Shown here in pieces: positions 36,176 through 45,675 of a DNA stretch of 64,000 nucleotides; positions within the stretch are counted from its first letter, which is position 1, and each line of letters opens with the position of its first letter. Origin of the DNA: Endomicrobium sp. GTDB taxonomy: Bacteria > Elusimicrobiota > Endomicrobiia > Endomicrobiales > Endomicrobiaceae. The stretch is from the NCBI GenBank assembly GCA_031290575.1, contig JAITNH010000003.1, positions 1 through 64,000 on the forward strand. The letters run 5' to 3'. Both the position numbers and the translations under genes were made by a program. The notes under the pieces were generated by a model. It made no database searches. It was given only the letters and a program-made list of their open reading frames with translations, and was not told where the DNA came from.

Positions 36176-37438
36176 TTATCTTTCAAAAATATATTCAAAA
36201 TCATTAATTTTAACAACATCGCCAAATTTCGCACCCATTTTTTTAAGTTCAACTTCCAAGCCCATTTTTTTAAGAATATTTTGATAACGTCTCAACGCTT
36301 CATCTTCACCAAATCTTGTCATTTTTGTGAGTGTTTCAATTTTAGCACCCGTAACCACAAAAACATTGTTTTCATTAATGTTGATTTTAAATTCAGGGTC
36401 ATAAACATATTTTTTTACAGGCACTGTTTCTGCTACTTCTTCAGAACTTAAATTAATTGGTTTTTCAAGCATTTTTACAATCTCTTTAAGTAAAGCATTA
36501 ATACCTTCGCCTGTCATTGCAGAAATTTTAAATAATTTTTTAATTTTAAGATGTTTTTCAAAAAAGCTGATACAGCCATGAAACTTTACCAAATCAACTT
36601 TATTTAAAACCACTATAATATGCTTCCTTGCAAGATATTTTGAATATTTTTTCATTTCACTATTAATTATTTTATAGTTATCATAAGGAGTTTTTCCATC
36701 AAAACCACTTATATCTATTATGTGCACAAGAACTTTCGTACGTCTTATATGCCTTAAAAAATCGAGTCCCAAACCTTTGCCATTATGAGCACCTTCGATT
36801 ATACCTGGAATATCAGCAATTATAAAACGTTTTCCCTCATAATTAACAGACCCTAAATTGGGAGCCAAAGTTGTAAATGGATAATTAGCAATTTTAGGTT
36901 TAGCAGATGAAATTTGCGATAAAAGTGTTGATTTTCCGGCATTTGGTAAACCTACAAATCCCACGTCTGCAATTAAACGAAGTTCGAGATCTATTTTTGC
37001 AGTTTCTCCAGATTCACCATTTTCTGCAATTCTAGGTGCCGGATATCTCGCTGTTTTAAAAGAAGAATTACCTCTCCCGCCTCTACCACCATTAACAATC
37101 AAAATTCTTTCTCCTGAAATTTTTAAATCAGCTAAAAGCTCGCCATTTTTAGTAATAAAAGTTCCTACAGGAACTTTTATTACTAAATCCTCGGCAGATC
37201 TGCCAAACTTATTATTTATAGAACCCTTTTGACCATCTTTTGCCTTAAATTTTGGTCTATACGATAAATCTAGAAGAGTTATTTTATGAGAATCAGCTTC
37301 AAAATATATACCACCTCCCTTCCCACCGTTACCACCATTTGGGCCACCATAAGGAATATACTTTTCCCTTCTAAAAGATATGCACCCATCGCCTCCGTGT
37401 CCAGCTGTAAGGAAAATACTAACCTTATCTATAAACAT
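36176..37438 (-). CDS. obg: Obg-family GTPase
   Basis: Essential GTPase linked to 50S assembly and stress control. The 420 residues contain the glycine-rich Obg fold (GGDGCISFRREKYIPYGGPNGG shown in part as SFRREKYIPYGGP), the G domain with VGLPNAGKSTLLSQ (P loop), ADIPGIIEGAH and VLNKVDLV, and the C-terminal OCT domain (about 335-420). Gene order obg-rpmA-rplU on the same strand is conserved in bacteria. A 40-base perfect hairpin lies in the coding sequence at 37148-37187. Confidence 0.97.
   Translation of the reverse strand: MFIDKVSIFLTAGHGGDGCISFRREKYIPYGGPNGGNGGKGGGIYFEADSHKITLLDLSYRPKFKAKDGQKGSINNKFGRSAEDLVIKVPVGTFITKNGELLADLKISGERILIVNGGRGGRGNSSFKTARYPAPRIAENGESGETAKIDLELRLIADVGFVGLPNAGKSTLLSQISSAKPKIANYPFTTLAPNLGSVNYEGKRFIIADIPGIIEGAHNGKGLGLDFLRHIRRTKVLVHIIDISGFDGKTPYDNYKIINSEMKKYSKYLARKHIIVVLNKVDLVKFHGCISFFEKHLKIKKLFKISAMTGEGINALLKEIVKMLEKPINLSSEEVAETVPVKKYVYDPEFKININENNVFVVTGAKIETLTKMTRFGEDEALRRYQNILKKMGLEVELKKMGAKFGDVVKINDFEYIFER
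37148..37187. repeat. Perfect 18-bp-arm inverted repeat inside obg
   Basis: Arms at 37148-37165 and 37170-37187 match perfectly over 18 bp with a 4-base loop. On the coding strand it spans the codons for LVIKVPVGTFITK, a conserved part of the Obg fold. It would form a strong mRNA hairpin. Confidence 0.7.
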
Positions 37439-37711
37439 TTACTTACTTTTATTTTTTTTGTCATCTTATAACCCATTTATACTTTCAACATACAACATCC
37501 TAAAAACATATTCAACCATTATCTAATAAATATGTATATGATTTATATAACCTTATAAAACAACTAAAATATAAGAACCCATGACAGGCAAAACCATATG
37601 TGTATTTCCTGTTCGCAATAACACTAGCACATAATACAAATTAAAATACACAACTTAAAACACAACTAACTAAAGTAAGGCAACAAAATAACACTCATTT
37701 TTTTTCAAAAT

Positions 37712-37963
37712 TTATTTTTCAATATTTACATAACATCTATTACCAGTTTTTCTAATAAATTTAACTCTTCCTGTTATTTTTGCAAAAATAGTATTATCTT
37801 TTCCCATACCAACATTTATTCCAGGATGATATTTCGTTCCTCTCTGACGCACTATTATCGCCCCAGCAAAAGCCTTCTGATCTCCATATATTTTTACACC
37901 TAATCTTTGACCATGTGAATCACGGCCATTAGTAGATGAACCTTGAGCTTTAACATGAGCCAT
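37712..37963 (-). CDS. rpmA: 50S ribosomal protein L27
   Basis: Protein at the peptidyl transferase centre. The 83 residues include [20 protein letters not shown] and [13 protein letters not shown], with the normal N terminus (MAHVKAQGS, no cleaved extension of the Firmicutes type). GGAGAGAG precedes the ATG. It lies between rplU and obg on the same strand. Confidence 0.97.
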   Translation of the reverse strand: MAHVKAQGSSTNGRDSHGQRLGVKIYGDQKAFAGAIIVRQRGTKYHPGINVGMGKDNTIFAKITGRVKFIRKTGNRCYVNIEK

Positions 37964-37995
37964 TTTACTCTCTCCTAACTAACAAAATTTTGCAT

Positions 37996-38316
37996 CTAAA
38001 AATTATCGTTTATTTTTGTAATCTCTAATTCTGTTAGATATTGACGATGACCTTGAAGTTTCTTATAGCCTTTTTTTGGCTTTTTCTTAAATACTAAAAC
38101 TTTGGTAGCCCTCTTCTGTGCTATAACCCTCGCAACCACTTCAGCACCTTCTACTAAAGGCCTGCCAACAATTGTTCTTTCGGCATCTACAAACAAGAGA
38201 ATCTCCTTAAGAACAATTTCCTGCCCTACTTCCGTATTGTTAAGCTTCTCCACTACCAAATTTATACCTTCTTCCACTCTGTATTGTTTACCACCAGTCT
38301 TAATTATCGCATACAT
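37996..38316 (-). CDS. rplU: 50S ribosomal protein L21
   Basis: Large-subunit protein; 106 residues from the ATG at 38316 (MYAIIKTGGKQYRVEEG). The C-terminal KKPKKGYKKLQGHRQYLTE is typical. The frame continues open upstream into the aminotransferase promoter region, but those residues are not part of the family. It is divergent from the aminotransferase gene, 74 bases apart, and leads rplU-rpmA-obg. Confidence 0.96.
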   Translation of the reverse strand: MYAIIKTGGKQYRVEEGINLVVEKLNNTEVGQEIVLKEILLFVDAERTIVGRPLVEGAEVVARVIAQKRATKVLVFKKKPKKGYKKLQGHRQYLTELEITKINDNF

Positions 38317-38390
38317 TGACACACCCCTTTTTACTTTGTAAAATTTACAAAAATCAAAAGCGTTTGTCAAATTCAATATGGAGGGATGCG

Positions 38391-39575
38391 ATGCACATTT
38401 CAAAAAGAGTTCAGTCTATTAAATCATCTCCGACCCTTGCAATTGACGCAAAAGCAAAAGCACTTAAACAACAAGGAGTTAATGTTATTAATTTTGGTGT
38501 GGGAGAGCCTGATTTTGACACACCTCAAAACATAAAAAAAGCAGCTGTAGATGCGATAGATACGGGTTTCACAAAATATTGTCCAGTTGCGGGAACTCCG
38601 GAAATAAAAAATGCGATCATAAATAAATTTAAAAGAGACAATGAACTTACGTATATACCTGAAGAGATTATAGTTTCAAGCGGAGCAAAACAATCGCTTT
38701 ATAATCTTTTTCAATCTATAATTAATGACGATGATGAAGTTATAATTGCTGCACCATACTGGGTCTCTTATACTGACATGGTTATTCTTGCTGGTGGAAA
38801 ACCAGTAATAATTAAAACCACCGATAATGATAATTTTAAAATGACATCTGAAAATATAGAGAAAGTTTTAACATCAAAGACAAAAGCTGTTATAATTAAC
38901 TCCCCGTCAAACCCCACAGGCGTTACATATTCAACAAAAGAACTTAGAGCAATAGCACAAATATGTTTGAAAAATAAAATTTTAATAATTTCAGATGACA
39001 TATATGAAAAACTTATTTATGATAATTTTAAATTTTCATCCATTGCAAAATCTACTGCAGAAGCAAAAAACATAACAGTTGTAATAAACGGCGTTTCAAA
39101 GGCCTACGCCATGACAGGTTGGAGAATAGGCTATGCTGCTGGCCCTAAAAATATTATTACAGCAATGTCAAAAATACAAAGTCAATCCACATCAAACGCT
39201 TCCTCGATATCAATCAAAGCCGCTGTTGAAGCATTAAATGGAACTCAGAGACATGTTGGTTCTATGAGAAGTGAGTTTGAAAAAAGAAGAGATTATATTG
39301 TCAAAAGACTTAATACAATAGCAGGCGTTGTATGCAGAAAACCAGAAGGTGCTTTTTATGTTTTTCCAAATATCAAATCTTTCATTGGAAAAACCATTAA
39401 TGGAAAAATTATTAATACGGATATTGATTTTGCAAACTATTTGCTTGATAATGCCAAAATTGCAGTTGTACCAGGATCTGCATTCGGGGCCGAAGGGTAT
39501 ATAAGACTTTCTTATGCAACTTCTATTGAAAATATTAGCTTAGGTATTAACAGATTTGAATCAGCAGTAAAATAA
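38391..39575 (+). CDS. Class I pyridoxal-phosphate aminotransferase (aspartate aminotransferase-like)
   Basis: Transfers amino groups between an amino acid, probably aspartate, and 2-oxoglutarate. The 394 residues have INFGVGEPDFDTP near the start, INSPSNPTGVTYS, ISDDIYEKLIYD, and the PLP lysine in NGVSKAYAMTGWRIGYAAG. These features fit subgroup I-gamma aspartate or prephenate aminotransferases; substrate preference cannot be fixed. GGAGGG precedes the ATG at 38391; the frame is open upstream to 38316 but that part overlaps the rplU leader. Confidence 0.92.
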   Translation: MHISKRVQSIKSSPTLAIDAKAKALKQQGVNVINFGVGEPDFDTPQNIKKAAVDAIDTGFTKYCPVAGTPEIKNAIINKFKRDNELTYIPEEIIVSSGAKQSLYNLFQSIINDDDEVIIAAPYWVSYTDMVILAGGKPVIIKTTDNDNFKMTSENIEKVLTSKTKAVIINSPSNPTGVTYSTKELRAIAQICLKNKILIISDDIYEKLIYDNFKFSSIAKSTAEAKNITVVINGVSKAYAMTGWRIGYAAGPKNIITAMSKIQSQSTSNASSISIKAAVEALNGTQRHVGSMRSEFEKRRDYIVKRLNTIAGVVCRKPEGAFYVFPNIKSFIGKTINGKIINTDIDFANYLLDNAKIAVVPGSAFGAEGYIRLSYATSIENISLGINRFESAVK

Positions 39576-39685
39576 CTTAAATCTAAACTGAAAACACAAC
39601 GTAAATATTTTTAATATTTTAAATAATTTATGTATGAAATGTACAACTTTGTATAGCACTAAAAATTATTCATAGAGTATAGCAG

Positions 39686-39757
39686 ATGAAAAATCTTGAA
39701 TACGAATGGAGAGTAGAAAAAACTGGGCCTGTCCCAGCGATGATGAAACTTTTATAA
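39686..39757 (+). other. Short protein-like frame between aminotransferase and hisS
   Basis: A 23-codon frame from an ATG reads MKNLEYEWRVEKTGPVPAMM and ends on TAA, running into the end of hisS from the opposite strand. It looks protein-like but is too short to assign; it may be a gene remnant. A small hairpin CTGGG/CCCAG lies within it (39723-39737). Confidence 0.2.
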
Positions 39758-40996
39758 ATCGTTAATCAAGATTTCTGTTTGATTTCTGTTTTTCATGTTT
39801 TTTATCAAAACTTTACCGTTTTCAAATTCTGTTTTAGCAAATATTATTGTTTTCGATGATTGTATTTTATCTGCAAATTTCAGTTGGCTTGTTAAACTTT
39901 TACCGTTTGTTGGCCCAAAAACAGATATATCCTTGTTGTTCTTTAAGCCGTTTCGCATAATTCTTATTGCAAAATTAAAAGCTTCATTAAAAAGCTTCTG
40001 ATCAGCAATAGCTATAAAAATCTTTTCTGGATTTTGAAAATTATCAAAAAATCCAGCATTTTGTGATGCAAGCAATACTCTTTCAGAACCTAATGCAAAT
40101 CCTACTGCTGCAATGTTTCGACCTCCAAGTTCTTTAACAAGATTATCATACCTTCCTCCTGCAGCAAGAACATCACGAGAAGAACCAAAAAAATCAGAAT
40201 GAATTTCAAAAACAGTTCTTGTATAATAATCAAGTCCTCTTACAAGTTTCTCGTCAACTATGTAGCTACAATTCACATCGTCTAACAAAGATTGTATTAA
40301 ATTAAAATTATCTTTACAGTTGCCACACAAATAATGAGATATTTGAGGCACTCCGATAAATTTACTTGAATCCACTTTACAATCAAGAACTCTTAAAGGA
40401 TTTTTCTCCAATCTTTTCACACAATCATCGCATAAACCCTTAACAGAATTAAAATGCTTAACCAATGCATCTCTGAAAAGAGGCCTACACTTATCACAAC
40501 CTAAAGAATTAATACGTACACTTATTCCTTTTATACCAACAACAGAAAGCAAATCATGTGCAAGCAGAATAATCTTCGCATCTGCAGCTGGAGATGAGCT
40601 ACCATAAAATTCTGCCCCTATTTGATAAAATTGCCTGTATCTACCTGCTTGGGGACGTTCATAGCGGAACATTTCGCCAATATAGAAAAATTTTCTCTCG
40701 GGATAAATGTCCATTCTGTGTTCAATAAAAGCTCTTACTAAAGAAGCCGTTCCTTCAGGACGCAAGGCAAGCTTTTTCCCATTTCTATCTTTAAAAACAT
40801 ACATCTCTTTTTCTACAACATCAGTATTCTTTCCCATCGATCTTATAAAAAGAGAAACATCCTCAAAAATAGGAGTCCTTATTTCTTCAAAACCATACTT
40901 TTTAAATACCTCTTTGGATTTTTGCTCTAACAAACTCATACCCAAAGCATTTATTCCAAATATGTCATGTGTTCCTCTTTGCGCTTTATATTTCAT
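39752..40996 (-). CDS. hisS: Histidyl-tRNA synthetase
   Basis: Class II synthetase that charges tRNA-His, whose gene is at 1.8 kb. The 414 residues start AQRGTHDIFG and include class II motifs (IRTPIFEDVSLFIRS, ALRPEGTASLVRA, FRYERPQAGRYRQFYQIG), the His-specific LVRGLDYYTRTVFEI and AAGGRYDNLV, and a C-terminal anticodon-binding domain. GAGGG lies before the ATG. Confidence 0.97.
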   Translation of the reverse strand: MKYKAQRGTHDIFGINALGMSLLEQKSKEVFKKYGFEEIRTPIFEDVSLFIRSMGKNTDVVEKEMYVFKDRNGKKLALRPEGTASLVRAFIEHRMDIYPERKFFYIGEMFRYERPQAGRYRQFYQIGAEFYGSSSPAADAKIILLAHDLLSVVGIKGISVRINSLGCDKCRPLFRDALVKHFNSVKGLCDDCVKRLEKNPLRVLDCKVDSSKFIGVPQISHYLCGNCKDNFNLIQSLLDDVNCSYIVDEKLVRGLDYYTRTVFEIHSDFFGSSRDVLAAGGRYDNLVKELGGRNIAAVGFALGSERVLLASQNAGFFDNFQNPEKIFIAIADQKLFNEAFNFAIRIMRNGLKNNKDISVFGPTNGKSLTSQLKFADKIQSSKTIIFAKTEFENGKVLIKNMKNRNQTEILINDL

Positions 40997-41029
40997 ATCT
41001 TTTTAGCCCTCAAATCTTGCTTAAATTCT

Positions 41030-41683
41030 TTATTTTTTACATTGTACATCCATACCTATTACACCAATAGAAATAATAAACTGAAAAGCCTGTTCCATGG
41101 TATGTTTTGAATAAATTACATCTTCATCTTTAAATAATAATAAAAAACCCGTAGTTGGATTTGGAGTTGTAGGCATAAAAGCACAGATATACTTTTCCCC
41201 TTTAATCATCTGTGTACCTGTTAAAAAAGCAACACTATACACATCTTTATTTGGATAACGTACAAAAATTACCTGTTTAAAACTCCTCTTACTATCAGTA
41301 CCGAATACAAAACTCACAAACTGTTTCGTTGCTGAATGAACACTTCCCAAAATAGGCAATTTTTCAATCAACTTCTCTATAAAGGTTAAAATGCTTTTTC
41401 CAAAAACCCTATTTGTAATAAATCCTAAAACCAATATACTCACAATTGAAATAAAAAAACTAGAAAGCTTCGCTATAACAAGGACCCAATATTTATCAAC
41501 AACATAATAACTAACTATTGGAAAAGTGAAATTACTTATCCATTTAAAAAGAACAGCAACAATAAAATATGTTAACCATAGCGGTATTATAACAACTAAC
41601 CCAGTTATTAAATATGTCTTGATTAAAATACCTAATTTTCTAGTTATACTATCCTTACCCTTATATTGTTTTTCTTCTTCCAT
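41030..41683 (-). CDS. DUF502-family inner-membrane protein
   Basis: The 217-residue protein has two N-terminal hydrophobic segments (about 22-48 and 66-92 from the ATG) and a soluble part with FVRYPNKDVYSVAFLTG and AFMPTTPNPTTGFLLLF, diagnostic of DUF502. Function is not known. The ATG at 41683 has AAGAGG upstream and overlaps the end of the phosphohexomutase gene by 23 bases, implying coupling. Confidence 0.88.
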   Translation of the reverse strand: MEEEKQYKGKDSITRKLGILIKTYLITGLVVIIPLWLTYFIVAVLFKWISNFTFPIVSYYVVDKYWVLVIAKLSSFFISIVSILVLGFITNRVFGKSILTFIEKLIEKLPILGSVHSATKQFVSFVFGTDSKRSFKQVIFVRYPNKDVYSVAFLTGTQMIKGEKYICAFMPTTPNPTTGFLLLFKDEDVIYSKHTMEQAFQFIISIGVIGMDVQCKK

Positions 41684-43103
41684 AAACAAACCTCTTGCCT
41701 GCTCTTAAAAGTTTATTGAGTTTTATTTGAGAATCAGCCTCTGCATACATTCTTACCATTGGTTCTGTTCCTGAAAATCTAAATCCAATCCACATACTAT
41801 CATCTAAAATAAATTTATAACCATCTACTGTTACAATTTCCCTAATTTTTATCCCAGCGATACTATTAAACATTCCTTTTTTCAAAGTATTTAAAAAAGC
41901 ATTCATGTCTTCTACCGATAAATAAAAACCAAAGCTTGATGTTAAAACTTCTCCTGTAAATTTTTTGATTTCTTTTAGTAATTCATTTACAGATTTTTTA
42001 CTCATAACAACAGCTTCTGCCATTAAAAGACATGCTAAAATTCCATCCTTTTCAGGAACATGGCCCCTTATTGTAAGACCACCTGATTCTTCGCCACCTA
42101 TAATAAATTTATGAGGATTATTTGTCATAACATCACCAATATATTTAAATCCAACCTGAGTTTCAATAACATCAACACCTATTTTTGCAGCAAGCTTATC
42201 TATCAAATGCGTTGTCATAATGTTTTTTGCTACTATCCCAGTCCAACATCTGGTTTTATTTAAATGATACAACAAAATAGACATAGTTTGATTTGGAGTT
42301 ATAAAGCTTCCATCTGAATCTATAATACCAAACCTATCAGCATCACTGTCTGTAGAAAATCCTAGCTTATAAGACCCGCACTTAACTATGCAAATAAGTT
42401 CAGTAAGATTTTTTTCTGAAGGTTCTGGTACTCCGCCACCACCAAACATTGTATCTCTATTTTTATTTATTGTTGAATTACATATGTCTGCATCATCAAG
42501 CAAGGAGTCAAGATAGTTGTTCCCTGTTCCATGCAAAACATCAACTGCAACTTTAATATTTGATTTTTTTAAAGCCTTAAAATTTACAAGCTCTTTTATT
42601 CTTTTTATATAAGCATTACGTGGATTATGTATCTTTATAAGCTTGTTTCTTATTCCTAGATTAAAAGTAATAGATTTTATATTTTCGCTCTGTATCGAAA
42701 TACAATATTTTTCTATTTTTTGTGTTGTTTCAAAAAGAGCTGATCCTCCCCATTTAGTTGAATATTTTAACCCGTTATATTTATAAGGATTATGACTTGC
42801 TGTAAAATTAATACCTCCAGCAAGTTTAGAATATATTATGTCATAAGCTATTACAGGCGTTGGCGTAGGTCTTTTACAAAACAAAGTTTTTATACCATTT
42901 CCAGCTAAAATTTCTGCAGAAGATTTTGCAAAATCTTCTGACATAAATCTTGTGTCATAACCTACGATTACGGTAGGAACAGATTTTTTTTTATATTGAT
43001 CATTAATAAGATTTGCTATAGCTTGTGTGACAATGGCAACATTAGCATATGTAAAATCTTTAGCAATAATACCCCTCCAACCAGACGTCCCAAATTTAAT
43101 CAT
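41661..43103 (-). CDS. Phosphoglucomutase / phosphomannomutase family protein
   Basis: Alpha-D-phosphohexomutase that moves phosphate between C6 and C1 of hexoses for sugar-nucleotide synthesis. In 480 residues it has the phosphoserine motif TASHNPYKYNG, the metal-binding DSDADRFG, the sugar-binding GGEESGGL and the phosphate-binding RFSGTEPMVR. Substrate (glucose or mannose) is not predictable. AAGGAAAA precedes the ATG. A 24-bp palindrome is embedded at 42917-42940. Confidence 0.93.
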   Translation of the reverse strand: MIKFGTSGWRGIIAKDFTYANVAIVTQAIANLINDQYKKKSVPTVIVGYDTRFMSEDFAKSSAEILAGNGIKTLFCKRPTPTPVIAYDIIYSKLAGGINFTASHNPYKYNGLKYSTKWGGSALFETTQKIEKYCISIQSENIKSITFNLGIRNKLIKIHNPRNAYIKRIKELVNFKALKKSNIKVAVDVLHGTGNNYLDSLLDDADICNSTINKNRDTMFGGGGVPEPSEKNLTELICIVKCGSYKLGFSTDSDADRFGIIDSDGSFITPNQTMSILLYHLNKTRCWTGIVAKNIMTTHLIDKLAAKIGVDVIETQVGFKYIGDVMTNNPHKFIIGGEESGGLTIRGHVPEKDGILACLLMAEAVVMSKKSVNELLKEIKKFTGEVLTSSFGFYLSVEDMNAFLNTLKKGMFNSIAGIKIREIVTVDGYKFILDDSMWIGFRFSGTEPMVRMYAEADSQIKLNKLLRAGKRFVYGRRKTI

Positions 43104-43509
43104 ATTTATTTTCCTTCTTTATTGTTTCTTTGCAATTTTCATTTTGATACTTTGTTAGTACACCATAAGTAACATTTCGCTGAATATCAGAATTAGAATT
43201 CAAAACACAAAGGTAAACTTTTTAGATAACCAAATAAAGCCTTCAAATTCATAAAACATATAAATCAGAACATACGCATATCAATCAACTGCTATGACAC
43301 TCTCAAAGATTACTATATTATTATCAATTTAATTTACAAATTTTGCATTAACTTTGATAAAATAGGCAAAATGTATAAAAATTCATAAACTTCTTATCAT
43401 TCATCTATCTCTTGCGTTCGCAACCTCTTATAGTAAAAATAATGCTAAATCATGTAATGCTACCAAAATGATAATTAAAAATACCAACTTACTTAAAATT
43501 TTATCAAAT
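43104..43509. other. Gap between divergent phosphohexomutase and PBP1A genes
   Basis: About 400 bp of AT-rich DNA. An open frame (+) runs from 43468 into PBP1A, but its first 27 codons overlap the promoter and are not protein-like. No RNA gene was recognised. Confidence 0.5.
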
Positions 43510-43539
43510 TTGACACTTAAAAACAAAAAACGATATAAT
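43510..43539 (+). promoter_or_regulatory. Consensus sigma-70 promoter immediately before PBP1A
   Basis: -35 TTGACA (43510-43515), 18-bp spacer, -10 TATAAT (43534-43539): both boxes are exact consensus. The start codon at 43549 is nine bases after the -10 box, so the leader would be about three bases and no Shine-Dalgarno is possible. Confidence 0.72.
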
Positions 43540-43548
43540 CCGTTTGTT

Positions 43549-45645
43549 ATGAAACAAAATAAGCAAAAGAGATTTCCTTTCATAAAATTTTTCATAATTA
43601 CAATTATTATCGCTTTTTTAATAATTGCTAATGGTAAACTCATCGCAAATTTTATAGATAGCCTTCCATCGATACAACAACTTTGGAACTATACTCCTAA
43701 CCTATCTACTAAAATTTATGATAAAGACAACAACTTAATATTCGAATTTTTTACTGAAAGACGCATTCTTGTGCCTATAAGTAATATTCCTGTTAATTTA
43801 CGAAATGCCTTTATATCTATTGAAGACAATGATTTTTTTAAGCATTGGGGGATTTCCACAAAGGGAATTATTCGTGCTTTATTAAAAATGCTCTTAACAT
43901 GGAAATTTGCAGAAGGCGGCTCTACAATAACTCAACAACTTGCAAAAACTATATTCCTAACACGTGACAAAACATTAATCAGAAAAATCAAAGAAGCTAT
44001 TTTAGCCATACAACTTGAAAAAAATTATTCAAAAAATGAAATTTTACAACTTTATATAAATCAAATATATTTTGGCAACGGAGCATACGGTGTTCAGACG
44101 GCATCAAAAATATATTTTAATAAAGATGTATGTAATCTAAATCTTGCTGAATGTGCAACCCTTACAGCTATACCAAAATCTCCAAACTATTATAATCCAT
44201 TTAAAAATGCAAAAGCCTCTTTGAACAGAAGAAACCTTGTATTACTAAGAATGAGAAAGCTTGGATATATTACAAAAAAGCAAGAAAAAGAAGCCTTAAA
44301 AATAGCTTTGCCAATAAAAGAAAATATTATAAAAGAAGAAAAAGGGCATTATTTTATGGAATTTGCAAGAACAGTGCTTGAAGCAAAATATGGAACAAAT
44401 ACTTTATTTAAAGCTGGCCTTTCAATTTATACAACTCTTGATATGCAAATTCAAATAGCAGCAGAAAAAACTATCGAAGAAGCTCTTGCAAAGTTTGATG
44501 CTGACAAATTAAAATTTTTCAAAAAAACAAAAAACAACCCTATTAAAGTACAAGGTGGGCTTATAGCCATTGATCCTCAAAATGGTGCAATAAGAGCAAT
44601 GGTTGGAGGACGAAATTTTAAAGAATCACAGTTTAATAGAGCAACTCAAGCAAAAAGACAGCCTGGGTCTGTTTTCAAACCATTTGTATACCTCGCAGCA
44701 ATTGAATCCGGATTAACACCTGCAAGCATTCTTAAAGACGAACCTATGGTATTTATCTATAATGGAAACTCTTGGGATCTGATTTCAAGAGATATAACAG
44801 CACTTGAAAGCATCGCAGAAGCACTTCCTGAAAACTGTTTAATCGACAAAAACAAAGTTTGGATTCCTATGAACTATTCTAAAAATCATAGAGGTTCAGT
44901 AACTTTAACAACTGCACTTGCTTTGTCTATAAACACTTGTGCAGTTGAAACAATTATGAAGGTAACTCCCGCAAAAGTTATAGAACATGCGAGAAATTTG
45001 GGCATAACAACACCTATGTCAGATTCTCCATCTCTCGCTTTAGGAGCAAGCGATGTGATTTTACAAGAAATAGTTTCAGCATTTGCAACTTTTGCATCCG
45101 GTGGTATAAAAACAACTCCTTACGTTATAACAAAAATAGTTGACAATGATGGTAAAATCTTGGAGCAAAATATTCCGGTGCAAAAAGAGGTTCTTTCTCC
45201 ACAGATCTGTTTCATTTTAAATAATTTACTTAAAGTAGTTATAGAAAATGGTAGTGGCTGGTATGCAAAGAACCTAGGAAGACCTTGTTGCGGAAAAACA
45301 GGGACAACAAATAATGCAAGTGATGCTTGGTTTATAGGGTACACTCCGCAACTTGTTGCAGGTGTATGGGTAGGCTATGACAATTATTCAATATCACTTG
45401 GTAATGGAGTAACAGGAGGAATGCTGGCTTGTCCTATATGGACGCATTTTATGAAAAAAGCTTTGGAAGGTAAACCAATACTGGATTTTATACAACCAGA
45501 AAATATTGAATGGGCTTTGATCGATCAAAGTACAGGGCTTCTTGCATTAAAGAAAACAGAAAGAACATTTCTGGGGGCATTTATAAAGGGGACAACACCA
45601 ACACATCACTGTCAAACAAGTTCAAATAATAATGACAAAATTTAG
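43549..45645 (+). CDS. Class A penicillin-binding protein (PBP1A type)
   Basis: Bifunctional peptidoglycan glycosyltransferase and transpeptidase at the inner membrane. The 698-residue protein has a cytoplasmic basic tail, one transmembrane segment (about 11-28), the GT51 domain (EDNDFFKHWGIS with the catalytic Glu, GGSTITQQLAK, KNEILQLYINQIYFGNGAYG) and the transpeptidase domain with SVFK (active Ser in RQPGSVFKPF), SIN in LALSINTC, and KTGTTNNASDAWFIGYTP. Start: ATG at 43549, because the promoter lies directly upstream. It is a lone + strand gene, convergent with rng. Confidence 0.95.
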   Translation: MKQNKQKRFPFIKFFIITIIIAFLIIANGKLIANFIDSLPSIQQLWNYTPNLSTKIYDKDNNLIFEFFTERRILVPISNIPVNLRNAFISIEDNDFFKHWGISTKGIIRALLKMLLTWKFAEGGSTITQQLAKTIFLTRDKTLIRKIKEAILAIQLEKNYSKNEILQLYINQIYFGNGAYGVQTASKIYFNKDVCNLNLAECATLTAIPKSPNYYNPFKNAKASLNRRNLVLLRMRKLGYITKKQEKEALKIALPIKENIIKEEKGHYFMEFARTVLEAKYGTNTLFKAGLSIYTTLDMQIQIAAEKTIEEALAKFDADKLKFFKKTKNNPIKVQGGLIAIDPQNGAIRAMVGGRNFKESQFNRATQAKRQPGSVFKPFVYLAAIESGLTPASILKDEPMVFIYNGNSWDLISRDITALESIAEALPENCLIDKNKVWIPMNYSKNHRGSVTLTTALALSINTCAVETIMKVTPAKVIEHARNLGITTPMSDSPSLALGASDVILQEIVSAFATFASGGIKTTPYVITKIVDNDGKILEQNIPVQKEVLSPQICFILNNLLKVVIENGSGWYAKNLGRPCCGKTGTTNNASDAWFIGYTPQLVAGVWVGYDNYSISLGNGVTGGMLACPIWTHFMKKALEGKPILDFIQPENIEWALIDQSTGLLALKKTERTFLGAFIKGTTPTHHCQTSSNNNDKI

Positions 45646-45675
45646 TAGATACAAAAAAAAGAAATGATTACTTAA

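Noticed and set aside
43468-43548. Upstream in-frame extension of PBP1A
   Set aside because: These codons overlap an exact-consensus promoter and are not protein-like; the ATG at 43549 fits the family.
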